43,065 nucleotides of DNA from an uncultured Lachnospiraceae bacterium. Its GTDB lineage: Bacteria > Bacillota > Clostridia > Lachnospirales > Lachnospiraceae. The notes beneath the pieces are model-generated. The model saw only the letters and a list, made by a program, of their open reading frames with translations. It made no database searches and was not told the DNA's origin. This document shows, in pieces, positions 24,298 to 32,237 of the stretch. The first letter of the stretch is position 1. Each line of letters begins with the position of its first letter. The stretch is taken from positions 3,596 to 46,660 of the forward strand of contig CAJUMC010000010.1 of the NCBI GenBank assembly GCA_910587085.1. Direction: 5' to 3'. A program made the position numbers and the translations under genes.

Positions 24298-24569
24298 TCA
24301 TCTTTGTGATGAGGATGTGTTTTTACGACCATGGCCCCTTTAATTATTGTGGTGGTAACAGTAGCGTCAAACTGGGCCTCGAGTGTATCCAGCTTGGAAA
24401 GCAGCTCTCCTTGGGTAGTGGCCACATATTTGGCCGGCAGACGGTTCAGAGCATAAGATGCAATATCCATTCGGCATTGATCGCATTTACAACAATCAAT
24501 AGAGCTAATTAAATTATCAAGCCTCTTTAATACTATTTTTTCTGTCATGTTTTGTAGCAATACTGCCAT
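24291..24569 (-). CDS. ComFB-family late competence / cyclic-dinucleotide-binding protein
   Basis: 92 residues, convergent with and overlapping the large exported protein gene by 7 nt. Family pattern: a cysteine cluster CCKCDQCRMD, then ASYALNRLPAKYVATTQGELLSKL and FDATVTTTIIKGAMVV. ComFB proteins of Bacillus and cyanobacteria have been reported to bind cyclic dinucleotides (c-di-GMP or c-di-AMP), and in cyanobacteria to affect pilus-dependent competence. Its place at the end of a pilus-like cluster may be meaningful. The start ATG 24569 follows GGTGGG; an inner Met has no site. Confidence 0.85.
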   Translation of the reverse strand: MAVLLQNMTEKIVLKRLDNLISSIDCCKCDQCRMDIASYALNRLPAKYVATTQGELLSKLDTLEAQFDATVTTTIIKGAMVVKTHPHHKDDQ

Positions 24570-24632
24570 AAATTCCCACCATACCTTTCTATGTATTGCG
24601 ACCGCGCGACGAACCGGTCACACCATAATAAC

Positions 24633-24661
24633 AATTTATCACCTTTACGCGTTTTTGTAAA
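24633..24661 (-). promoter_or_regulatory. Probable comFB promoter
   Basis: On the minus strand: TTTACA (complement of 24656-24661), 17-base spacer, TAAATT (complement of 24633-24638), about 65 nt upstream of the start codon. Confidence 0.55.
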
Positions 24662-24708
24662 GAAGATAAGCCATTTTTTGTAGATTTTTCTGTATTTATT
24701 AAAATGAT

Positions 24709-24737
24709 TTGACACATGGTTTTGATTACTATATAAT
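24709..24737 (+). promoter_or_regulatory. Perfect consensus promoter of the DUF1836 gene
   Basis: TTGACA (24709-24714), 17-base spacer, TATAAT (24732-24737): an exact sigma-A consensus. The transcription start would be near 24744, which excludes the ATG at 24738 as a translation start. Confidence 0.9.
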
Positions 24738-24779
24738 ATGATACGATATAGTGACTCTACAAAACAAGGATGGAAGGCA

Positions 24780-25484
24780 GTGAGAAGATCAGTGGATAAA
24801 CAGTTACGCGAAGGAATTCTGGCGGTGATTGAAAGTATGAAAAAGATTGATTATATCAAGCCGGGGGACGTTCCCAATATTGATCTGTATATGGATCAGG
24901 TTACAACATTTATGGATAAACATCTGGAGACAACCCGGCGTTATTCGGAGGACAAGCTGCTCACAAAAACGATGATAAACAATTATACAAAGAATGAACT
25001 GCTCCCGTCGCCGAACAAAAAGAAATACACGAAAGACCATATCTTTTTGCTGATTTTTATATATTATCTGAAAAACATCCTGTCGATCAGCGATATTCAA
25101 AAGGTATTGAAACCAATTACCGAGAACTTTTTCGGGGAAAACGGTTCGCTGTCCCTGGAGGACATTTACACCGAAATTTTCCGGCTTGAAACCGAACAGG
25201 CTGAAATCGTCACCAGGGATGTGGTGCGCAAATATCAGAAATCAAAGACCAGCTATACGAATGTCGGAGACGGGGAAGAGCGGAAACTTCTGCAGAATTT
25301 CGCATTGATCAGCATGCTCAGTTTTGATGTATATATGAAAAAGCAGCTGATTGAAGCGCTGATTGATGAAAGCGGAAGGGAAAACGGGAACGGAAAAGGA
25401 AAAGCCGTGAAGGAAAATGATAAAAAGGACAGGCCGAAAGAGGAGAGCAAAACGAGAGAAAGAACAACGGGCAAAGAAAAATAG
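24780..25484 (+). CDS. DUF1836 protein
   Basis: 234 residues from GTG 24780, nine nt after AAGGA; a GTG at 24792 is the alternative. The DUF1836 domain spans about residues 25-170: NIDLYMDQVTTFMDKHLE, LLTKTMINNYTKNELLP, KKKYTKDHIFLLIFIYYLK and LSISDIQKVLKP. The helical pattern looks like a MerR-type winged helix and the family is thought to include DNA-binding regulators, but targets are unknown. A K/E-rich disordered tail ends the protein. The exact-consensus promoter implies high constitutive transcription unless repressed. Confidence 0.85.
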   Translation: MRRSVDKQLREGILAVIESMKKIDYIKPGDVPNIDLYMDQVTTFMDKHLETTRRYSEDKLLTKTMINNYTKNELLPSPNKKKYTKDHIFLLIFIYYLKNILSISDIQKVLKPITENFFGENGSLSLEDIYTEIFRLETEQAEIVTRDVVRKYQKSKTSYTNVGDGEERKLLQNFALISMLSFDVYMKKQLIEALIDESGRENGNGKGKAVKENDKKDRPKEESKTRERTTGKEK

Positions 25485-25574
25485 CACCGGATTTTGTTTC
25501 TGCCTGAGAGGAGGATTTCAAACTGCGTACATGACGCTGTAAAGAAGTCCGCCTCTCCGGCCGGAAGGTGCAGA

Positions 25575-25898
25575 CTATTTTTCCTTATCGGGCTCGGATG
25601 CTGTGCCGGAAAGCGCCGGAATCCGCTGAAAAACCATATCATAGCCGTCATTTCCATAATTGAGAGAACGGTTTACACGGCTGATCGTCGCGGTGGAAGC
25701 ACCCGTTCGTTCTGCGATTTCCAGATAGGTGCGCTTGGAACGTAGCATGCTAGCTACTTCAAAGCGCTGCGAAAGAGATAACAATTCGTTGACCGTACAG
25801 ATATCTTCAAAAAACAGGTAGCATTCCTCCCTGTTTTTCAGACTCAAAATAGCATCGAAAAGATAATCTACAGCTTCATTACGAATATTTTTGCTCAT
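25575..25898 (-). CDS. YerC/YecD-type TrpR-superfamily regulator
   Basis: 107 residues. The TrpR-like helix-turn-helix is visible: ICTVNELLSLSQRFEVASML, RTYLEIAERTGASTATISRV and NRSLNYGNDGYD. The Firmicute YerC group is related to the tryptophan repressor but lacks evidence for tryptophan binding. ATG 25898 has GGGG seven nt upstream. It is divergent from rlmD, and its promoter is flanked by an inverted repeat, which would fit autoregulation. Confidence 0.9.
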   Translation of the reverse strand: MSKNIRNEAVDYLFDAILSLKNREECYLFFEDICTVNELLSLSQRFEVASMLRSKRTYLEIAERTGASTATISRVNRSLNYGNDGYDMVFQRIPALSGTASEPDKEK

Positions 25899-25960
25899 AA
25901 AAACCCCGCTTCCTGAAAAATATTAATCTTCGTAAAGCTTAAAACGGCTGCTGAAAACCC

Positions 25961-26018
25961 ACTTTACTTTCTCTTTATGTAACAATGCAATTTTACCACT
26001 ATGCAGAAGTAAAGTAAA
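25961..26018 (-). promoter_or_regulatory. yerC promoter flanked by an inverted repeat
   Basis: On the minus strand: TTTACT (complement of 26013-26018), 17-base spacer, TAAAAT (complement of 25990-25995). Nine-bp arms actttactt (25961-25969) and aagtaaagt (26007-26015) bracket the -10 and overlap the -35, a plausible operator. Confidence 0.55.
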
Positions 26019-26089
26019 GGGCTTTTTCAAAAAAAGAGAATTTCCAACGGTATTTAGGCCCTATTTATTCGCAAGCCCTTTACATTTTT

Positions 26090-26117
26090 TTGACAGCCTC
26101 GATTATTATGATATAAT
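26090..26117 (+). promoter_or_regulatory. rlmD promoter and long leader
   Basis: TTGACA (26090-26095), 16-base spacer, TATAAT (26112-26117). The leader to rlmD is about 215 nt and holds a 12-bp palindrome accggcgccggt near 26134 and a hairpin gcatcc/ggatgc near 26205-26227. No known riboswitch was recognised. Confidence 0.75.
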
Positions 26118-26340
26118 ATCGTAAGACATCGTACCGGCGCCGGTTCGCGGCGAGCCTCACAGGACAGTAATATCAGCAGATTGTGATTGTTCCGGGGAGC
26201 AATGCATCCCTTAAGAGGGCGGATGCGTCGGTAAATTTACTTATGCAAGTGAATGCGGGTGAATCATACCTGTTTTCCCGGTGAAAGATTGTTGCGAGGC
26301 AGGAATTGGAATAATTCGGTATTAAAATAAGGAGGCGGAT

Positions 26341-27720
26341 ATGAAAAAAGGCGAGGAATATACGGCTGTTGTAGATTATGTAAATTTCCCGAACAAGGGG
26401 ATTGTGAAACTGGAGGGGGAGAAAATCGCCGTGAGGGGCGTGCTGCCGGGACAGGAGGTGAGATTTCAGCTGAAAAAGGCCGGCGCAGGGAAAAAAGAGG
26501 GGCGTCTCCTGGAGGTGGTTGCTGCGTCAGAACGGGAGGGGCGCATCCCGCCCTGTCCGCATTTTGGTAAGTGCGGGGGCTGCGCCTATCAGACAATGCC
26601 GTATACAGAGCAGCTTCGGCTGAAGGAAGAGCAGGTGAGGAGGCTTCTGGAGCCGGTTCTGCGTACGCCGTACACATGGGAGGGGATACTTGCAAGTCCC
26701 GAGGAGTTCGGGTACCGGAATAAAATGGAATATTCCTTCGGAGATGAATGCAAGGACGGCCCGCTCACACTCGGACTTCACAAAAAAGGAAGTTTTTACG
26801 ATGTCGTGACAGCGGAGAGCTGCTGCATTGTGCATGGCGACTTCGGCCGGCTTCTGGCGGAGACTCTGGAGCTGGCGGCGCAGTACGGGATGACCTATTA
26901 TCACAAGCTTACGCATCAGGGGTATCTGCGGCATCTGCTTGTGAGGCGCGCAGTAAGGACGGGGGAGATGCTGGTTCATCTGGTAACAAGCTCCGGTTCA
27001 GCACAGGAGAGGGAAAAGGAATTCCTGCAAACCTGGGAGAACAGGATAAAGGAACTGACGCTTTCCGGCAGTGTAAAGGGAATTATTCATATCGTAAACG
27101 ATCATGTCGCGGATGCTATTCTATCGGATCGAACCGAAATTCTGTATGGAGACGACTTTTTCAGCGAGGAGCTGCTGGGACTGAAATTTAAGATTTCGAC
27201 TTTCTCATTTTTTCAGACTAATTCGCTCGGGGCGGAGGTGCTGTACGAAAAAGTGCGCGAGTATGTCGGAGAAACAGGGGACAGGGTTGTGTTTGACCTG
27301 TACAGCGGAACAGGGACAATCGCACAGCTGCTCGCGCCTGTGGCCAGGAAAGTGATCGGAGTGGAAATTGTGGAGGAAGCGGTTCTGGCGGCCAGGGAGA
27401 ATGCCGCGCGGAACGGACTTGAAAACTGCGAGTTTCTGGCCGGAGATGTTCTCAGGGTACTGGACGAGATTGGAGAAAGGCCGGAGCTGATTGTCCTGGA
27501 CCCTCCGAGAGACGGAATACATCCGAAGGCCCTTCAGAAGATTATATCTTACGGAGTTGAGCAGCTTGTCTATATTTCCTGCAAACCGACCAGCCTGGCC
27601 AGAGATCTGGTGCCGCTGCAGGAAGCAGGGTATGAGGTGAAAAGAGTTTGCCTGGTTGATATGTTTCCGCAGACGGTGAATGTGGAGACGGTAGTCTTGA
27701 TGTCCCGAGTAAGGGATTAA
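26341..27720 (+). CDS. rlmD: 23S rRNA (uracil-5-)-methyltransferase, RlmD/RumA family
   Basis: 459 residues. An N-terminal TRAM domain (about 1-60) precedes an iron-sulfur site CPHFGKCGGC (about 72-81). The SAM-dependent methyltransferase core shows FQTNSLGAEVLYEKV, VVFDLYSGTGTIAQLLA, IVLDPPRDGIHPKAL and the nucleophile region YISCKPTSLARDL. The enzyme methylates C5 of a uridine in 23S rRNA (U1939 in E. coli; Gram-positive RlmCD modifies two sites, so specificity is not certain). ATG 26341 follows AGGAGG. Confidence 0.93.
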   Translation: MKKGEEYTAVVDYVNFPNKGIVKLEGEKIAVRGVLPGQEVRFQLKKAGAGKKEGRLLEVVAASEREGRIPPCPHFGKCGGCAYQTMPYTEQLRLKEEQVRRLLEPVLRTPYTWEGILASPEEFGYRNKMEYSFGDECKDGPLTLGLHKKGSFYDVVTAESCCIVHGDFGRLLAETLELAAQYGMTYYHKLTHQGYLRHLLVRRAVRTGEMLVHLVTSSGSAQEREKEFLQTWENRIKELTLSGSVKGIIHIVNDHVADAILSDRTEILYGDDFFSEELLGLKFKISTFSFFQTNSLGAEVLYEKVREYVGETGDRVVFDLYSGTGTIAQLLAPVARKVIGVEIVEEAVLAARENAARNGLENCEFLAGDVLRVLDEIGERPELIVLDPPRDGIHPKALQKIISYGVEQLVYISCKPTSLARDLVPLQEAGYEVKRVCLVDMFPQTVNVETVVLMSRVRD

Positions 27721-28127
27721 GGTGCAAAAAAGCGGCGTAATGCCATGTTTTTCCGGTTATTTGACCGTCAGTGCAGGAGGGCAGATTTGATCAAAAAGTT
27801 ACTCTGTCGGAACTGCTCAACAATTCTGGTCAGAGTGTTGAGCAGGCCATTTCGATGTTATAGGGTTGAGTGATTCGGATGTTATTGCAATAGGGCTGCG
27901 GCAGTGATTGGATCAACAGCAGGGAACTCTCTCTTGTTTTGCCGGAATACCGGCGAAAAGGCACGCTGGCGAAAAAGGATCGGAACCGAAAGGGTGTTTA
28001 TCAAATGGAATTGTCGACGGATAATTAATGGAAGAAGCCAGGTTGTTTTATCATTCAGCAGGGTCTGCTCCGGCGGACGGCATTGGCCGCCTGGTTTTGC
28101 AGGGCTGTAATATGGAGGGGATAGGGA
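27721..28127 (+). other. Intergenic region with an isolated hairpin
   Basis: About 400 nt with no supported gene. It contains a perfect 10-bp inverted repeat ctgctcaaca/tgttgagcag (27813-27822 with 27836-27845, 13-base loop) without a T-run. A 68-codon frame at 27904-28110 has no ribosome binding site or recognisable product and is not called. Confidence 0.45.
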
Positions 28128-28676
28128 ATGATTCTTGATAATGAAGAATACGAATTGAATGGGAAAAAGATTGTGTTTCGCAGTGCAGCAGAAGATGACG
28201 CGGATATGCTGATTAATTATTTGAAAACAGTTACGGGCGAAACCAGATTTTTAATGTGTGAATCGGATGAGGTCAAATTCACAGAGGAAGGAGAAATCAA
28301 ATTTATCAGGGAAAATAACGATTCTGAGAATGCACTGCTAATACTTGCATTTGTTGACGGGGAATATGCAGGCAACTGTTCCTTTGCCGGCAAGGAAAGC
28401 AGCCGCAGAGAAAAGCATCGTGCGGGCATAGGAATAGCTTTGTTTCAGAAGTTTACCGGGTTCGGTTTAGGGAGACTGATGTTAAAACGGCTTCTCCAGC
28501 AGATTAAGGAACAGGGTTTTGAACAAGCTGAATTGACCGTTGTCGGCGGTAATGACAGGGCATATCATCTCTATGAAAGTCTTGGATTTAAGGAGTGCGG
28601 TCGCATTCCGAATGCCAATAAATATGATGACGGCACCTACAGCGATGATATAATAATGGTAATGTCATTGCTGTAG
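28128..28676 (+). CDS. GNAT-family N-acetyltransferase
   Basis: 182 residues. Acetyl-CoA-dependent acetyltransferase fold: IVFRSAAEDDADMLINYLK at the start, the beta-4 strand HRAGIGIALFQKFTGFGLG containing the acetyl-CoA pyrophosphate loop, and the C-terminal YHLYESLGFKECGRIPNAN. It resembles the RimJ/RimL or L-amino-acid N-acetyltransferase-like members; the substrate is unknown. GGAGGGGATAGGGA precedes ATG 28128. Confidence 0.9.
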   Translation: MILDNEEYELNGKKIVFRSAAEDDADMLINYLKTVTGETRFLMCESDEVKFTEEGEIKFIRENNDSENALLILAFVDGEYAGNCSFAGKESSRREKHRAGIGIALFQKFTGFGLGRLMLKRLLQQIKEQGFEQAELTVVGGNDRAYHLYESLGFKECGRIPNANKYDDGTYSDDIIMVMSLL

Positions 28677-28700
28677 TATATTTTTGCAATATAAACCAGA

Positions 28701-28743
28701 ACTCCTTACCACCAGCATAGCGTCGGCGGCGGGGAGTCTTTTT
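28701..28743 (+). terminator. Probable terminator after the acetyltransferase
   Basis: Outer stem actcc/ggagt (28701-28705 with 28733-28737) with partial pairing inside, followed by CTTTTT. Confidence 0.5.
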
Positions 28744-28867
28744 AGAATTCCATGTCGATTATGATCCAGGAATTAAGCTCCGCGGTAAAGTATGCTTCAC
28801 AGAACAGCCGGCCGCCCCGATGAAAACCGGATAAGAGCAGGAATCTGCAGCGATTTCATGAAGTCAC

Positions 28868-28896
28868 TCGACAATACCGGAAAAACGTTATATAAT
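28868..28896 (+). promoter_or_regulatory. Promoter of the ankyrin-repeat gene pair
   Basis: TCGACA (28868-28873), 17-base spacer, TATAAT (28891-28896). The start would be near 28903, which places the AGGAGG at 28897-28902 at or before the 5' end and argues against ATG 28912 as the start codon. Confidence 0.7.
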
Positions 28897-28953
28897 AGGA
28901 GGCATCAACGCATGGCTGCGGGTTGTCCGTGGTATGCAGGAAAGGGGCCGAAA

Positions 28954-29928
28954 ATGGAAAAATTATTATTGAAGGCATGTCAGAACGGACAAAAGGGAGT
29001 GGTTCTGACCTTTCTGAAGAAGAGCGGCATCAATGTAAACGCGGTGGACGAGCAGGGATTTGCTCCGCTTCATTACGCCTGTCAGAGAGGATATCGAGAT
29101 ATTGTGAAGCTTCTGCTTGAAAAGGAAGCCGACGTGAACCAGATATCAAACGGAAGTGTTACGCCGCTGCACTCCGCCGTCGGTTCAGGAAACAAGGAGG
29201 TCATCAAGCTACTGATCGACGCAGGTGCGGATATCAACGCAACGGATCGGAGCGGAAAAACCGCGCTGATCTATGCGGTGGAGGCGAGAAAAGCGGAGGC
29301 GGCGAAATATCTGGTTGAGCTTGGCGCAGATATGTCCATTATGGACAACCAGAATCATACAGCGCTCGATTACGCGAATGCGCTCGGCCTTGTGCAGCTG
29401 ATTGAGAGCATGTCAAAGGAGAGCACGGGAAATGCGGATGCCTACGGGAATACCCCTCTTCATCAGGCATGCTACAATGAGCAGGGAGAGGTTGTTAAGG
29501 CGATGCTCGCAAGGGGCGATGTCGATGTCAATGCGCGCAACGACGGCAAGCTGACGCCGCTCTATATCGCGGTCGCGCAGGATAATCTTCTGATTGCAGA
29601 ACTCCTTCTCGAGGCCGGCGCAGATACCAACATCAGCGGAAGCGACGGCTATTCCCCGCTGCATGTGGCTGCCGGAAACATGAACGAGCATCTGGTCAAG
29701 AAGCTGATCGAGCACGGCGCGAAGATCAATGAGCGCGACGAGGACGGCGAGACGGCTCTGATTATCGCGGCAAAGCGCGGAAGCAATTATATTGTTGAGG
29801 CGCTGATTGAGCGGGGCGCAGATGTTACTTATGCGGATCTTGCGGAGCATACGGCACTTTATTATGCGACGGAGGCGGGCTACAACGATATTGTGGAAAA
29901 GCTTCTTATGGCAGGCGCAGAGAACTGA
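28954..29928 (+). CDS. Ankyrin-repeat protein (first of a pair)
   Basis: 324 residues, almost entirely ankyrin repeats of about 33 residues (roughly nine). Repeat cores visible: GFAPLHYACQRGYRDIVKLLLEK in parts, TPLHSAVGSGNKEVIKLL, TALIYAVEARKAEAAKYL, TPLHQACYNEQGEVVKAML, SPLHVAAGNMNEHLVKKL, TALIIAAKRGSNYIVEAL and TALYYATEAGYNDIVEKL. No signal peptide, so the protein is cytosolic and likely a protein-binding scaffold. ATG 28954 follows AAAGGGG and fits the predicted transcript; the frame is open further upstream. It is 54 nt from the second ankyrin gene. Confidence 0.9.
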   Translation: MEKLLLKACQNGQKGVVLTFLKKSGINVNAVDEQGFAPLHYACQRGYRDIVKLLLEKEADVNQISNGSVTPLHSAVGSGNKEVIKLLIDAGADINATDRSGKTALIYAVEARKAEAAKYLVELGADMSIMDNQNHTALDYANALGLVQLIESMSKESTGNADAYGNTPLHQACYNEQGEVVKAMLARGDVDVNARNDGKLTPLYIAVAQDNLLIAELLLEAGADTNISGSDGYSPLHVAAGNMNEHLVKKLIEHGAKINERDEDGETALIIAAKRGSNYIVEALIERGADVTYADLAEHTALYYATEAGYNDIVEKLLMAGAEN

Positions 29929-29982
29929 GGCAGATTCGCCGATGCAAACAAGATCAGATCGCAAAAGGGGGATTATTCTGTT

Positions 29983-32046
29983 ATGGACATAAAAGAATTA
30001 AAGAAAACACTTGCGGATTCTATTTCAAGCAGTCGGAACAAATATATTCCATGGTGGAGCATCGAATCAAATGAAAATACTATGTTCTGCAACAGTGTTT
30101 TTACTGCGGAGGAGATTCCGGCGGCGGAGCTCTGTCTGGAGGGCTGCGATAAGGCCGCTCTTTCCGATACGTCTGGAAGCTGGGGGATGAGCCTGTTTCA
30201 TCTGCTTGTATGGCATAATTTCTATGATGCGGCAGAGAAAATCCTGAACGACGAAAGCAGGGCGGTGGACGTGAATCTGACCGACGGAAGGGGCAAGGGC
30301 CTGACTCCGCTGCTTCTGGCCTGCTGCCGCGGAAATTTCCGGATGACACAGCTTCTGCTGGATCACGGTGCGGATGCTTCGGTCTGCGATGCAAACGGAT
30401 GGAATGCCTGGCATTTCCTTGCACGTCCCCGCATTGAGAATTTCCAGAACAATTTTGAATGTGTGCGGTGCAGCCTGGATCAGCGCGCACAGATTGCGGA
30501 GCTGCTTAAAGACGGCATCAACGCGAAAAATGCGGAGGGGCTGACCCCGCTTGCGTTCCTGCTTCAGGAAGAAAACTCAAATTTATCCTGGGCGCTGACG
30601 GAGGTGTTTCTGAAGAAGGGAGCGCAGACAGATTATGTGGATGAGGAGGGCAATACGCTTCTCCATATGGCCATCCGCAATCGTCATATGACCGCAGCGC
30701 TGCTCCTCGCGGAAAGCGGTATGGTTAATACTCCGAACGCGAAGGGGGAGACGCCGATGCAGGCCGCGGTCAAGACGTACAATGAGGGGCTGTGCATGGC
30801 GCTGAAGGATGCCGGCGCAAACGAGGACTGTGAGGCAAGCCGCATGAAAATGTCGGATCTCAGCCGTATTACGAGCAATGCGTTTGCCAGCTTTTCCGAT
30901 AATGAGAAGGACAAGATAAGCATTGCGCTCTATCTCGCCAAAAAGCTGATTTCCAGGATTGATCCGGACGACGATGACGATATGGAGTGTCTCGAGGGCA
31001 TTATGTACAATGCCCTGGTAAGCGATGAGAAATGCCAGGTGCTTGATCTGTGCAGGGAGGCCGGCATTGATTTTACCGCACCGATTCACTGCCGCGGCAG
31101 CGTATACTGCCTGCGCGATAAATGCATGTCCGGCAATTACGGCATCAAGGTCATTAAGAAATTTTTGGAATTCGGGGTTGATATGAACTCGGCGCTGTTC
31201 CGGGGCAAAACACCGGCCAACCTTGTTGCCGCGTGTCAGAAGAGGAATATGGTATTATCCAGAAAAAAGGACGATTACCAGGAGGGCGCAGCGCCTTTCT
31301 TCTCCAGGGAGTCCATGGAGGAGATTGACAATGACGGAATGAATGCGGTGCACTGGGCTGCGAGAAACGGGCATACGGAAATGCTGAAGATTATGCTGGA
31401 GAAAGGCGTGGACCCGAATACCACGCAGGACAAGCCGGCTGAGCCGGGCAATACTCCGATGCATGTAGCGTGCATCTACGGGAACAGCGAAATTGTCCGG
31501 CTCCTGGAGGAGAACGGCGGGGACAGTTCCCTGAAGAATATCAACGGCGAGCTTCCGGCGCATTATGCCGTGATGAAAAAGAAGTACGGCGGCGATCTGA
31601 ATTCGAAGGAGAGGGCTGAGGTACTCCGGGCGCTGAAGAATCTGGACGGCGCGAGAAACGACGGAAAAACGCCGCTCATGCTTCTGCAGTTCTTAGATAT
31701 CAACACCGCGAACGAACTGCTCCCGATCTTTTTGGAAAGGGGTGTAGACGTAAATGCCGTGGACAATGTCGGAAATACAGCGCTGCTCCTGAACACAAAG
31801 AATATGTGCTTTAAGGATATTATCAAGGAGCTGGTGCGCGCGGGCGCAGATATCAACATGTCCGACAACGAAGGCAATACGGCGCTTTACCATGCATTGA
31901 AGTACGGAAATCAGGAAGCTGCCCGCTTCCTGATCAAGAAGGGCGCGGATTACAACCATGTAAACAACAAGGGCGTTACCCCGGTTCAGGTAGCAGTGGA
32001 GAAGGGCTATGACACAGTGCTCGAGCTTATGACGGATATTCAGTAG
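29983..32046 (+). CDS. Ankyrin-repeat protein (second of a pair, 687 residues)
   Basis: A larger ankyrin protein with a non-repeat N-terminus of about 60 residues, then repeats in two blocks (about 60-285 and 435-685) separated by a linker of about 150 residues with an acidic DPDDDDDMECLEG run. Cores visible: TPLLLACCRGNFRMTQLLLD, NTLLHMAIRNRHMTAALLL, NAVHWAARNGHTEMLKIMLE, TPMHVACIYGNSEIVRLLEE and TALYHALKYGNQEAARFLIK. No signal peptide or TM. AAAAGGGGG precedes ATG 29983. Probably cotranscribed with the first ankyrin gene. Function unknown. Confidence 0.9.
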   Translation: MDIKELKKTLADSISSSRNKYIPWWSIESNENTMFCNSVFTAEEIPAAELCLEGCDKAALSDTSGSWGMSLFHLLVWHNFYDAAEKILNDESRAVDVNLTDGRGKGLTPLLLACCRGNFRMTQLLLDHGADASVCDANGWNAWHFLARPRIENFQNNFECVRCSLDQRAQIAELLKDGINAKNAEGLTPLAFLLQEENSNLSWALTEVFLKKGAQTDYVDEEGNTLLHMAIRNRHMTAALLLAESGMVNTPNAKGETPMQAAVKTYNEGLCMALKDAGANEDCEASRMKMSDLSRITSNAFASFSDNEKDKISIALYLAKKLISRIDPDDDDDMECLEGIMYNALVSDEKCQVLDLCREAGIDFTAPIHCRGSVYCLRDKCMSGNYGIKVIKKFLEFGVDMNSALFRGKTPANLVAACQKRNMVLSRKKDDYQEGAAPFFSRESMEEIDNDGMNAVHWAARNGHTEMLKIMLEKGVDPNTTQDKPAEPGNTPMHVACIYGNSEIVRLLEENGGDSSLKNINGELPAHYAVMKKKYGGDLNSKERAEVLRALKNLDGARNDGKTPLMLLQFLDINTANELLPIFLERGVDVNAVDNVGNTALLLNTKNMCFKDIIKELVRAGADINMSDNEGNTALYHALKYGNQEAARFLIKKGADYNHVNNKGVTPVQVAVEKGYDTVLELMTDIQ

Positions 32047-32141
32047 GCACGGACAGATCCGTATATCACTGTGAAAAAAGATTGTTTTAAAGTGAATAGA
32101 AAAGGGATTAAAATGTACAAAAGGCAGAAATAGAACGGAAG

Positions 32142-32201
32142 GAAAGCGAAGCCCTTTTTGGCGGCAGGCTTGGTAGATGCCGGCAGAAGGGCTTTGCTTT
32201 C
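32142..32201 (+). other. Long imperfect hairpin before the GH115 gene
   Basis: A 15-bp stem gaaagcgaagccctt/aagggctttgctttc with one G-U pair (32142-32156 with 32187-32201) and an inner ggca/tgcc pairing. It has no T-run after it, so it may be an inefficient terminator, a processing site, or a leader element for the next gene. Confidence 0.55.
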
Positions 32202-32237
32202 GCAATTTGCGGGGAACGGCTTTGGGAGGAAGAAATC

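Noticed and set aside
27904..28110. 68-codon frame between rlmD and the acetyltransferase gene
   Set aside because: No ribosome binding site, no recognisable family, and composition unlike the neighbouring genes.
28897..28914. AGGAGG plus ATG 28912 as start of the first ankyrin protein
   Set aside because: The predicted transcript begins near 28903, so the AGGAGG would not be in the mRNA; ATG 28954 has its own site and begins the first repeat.
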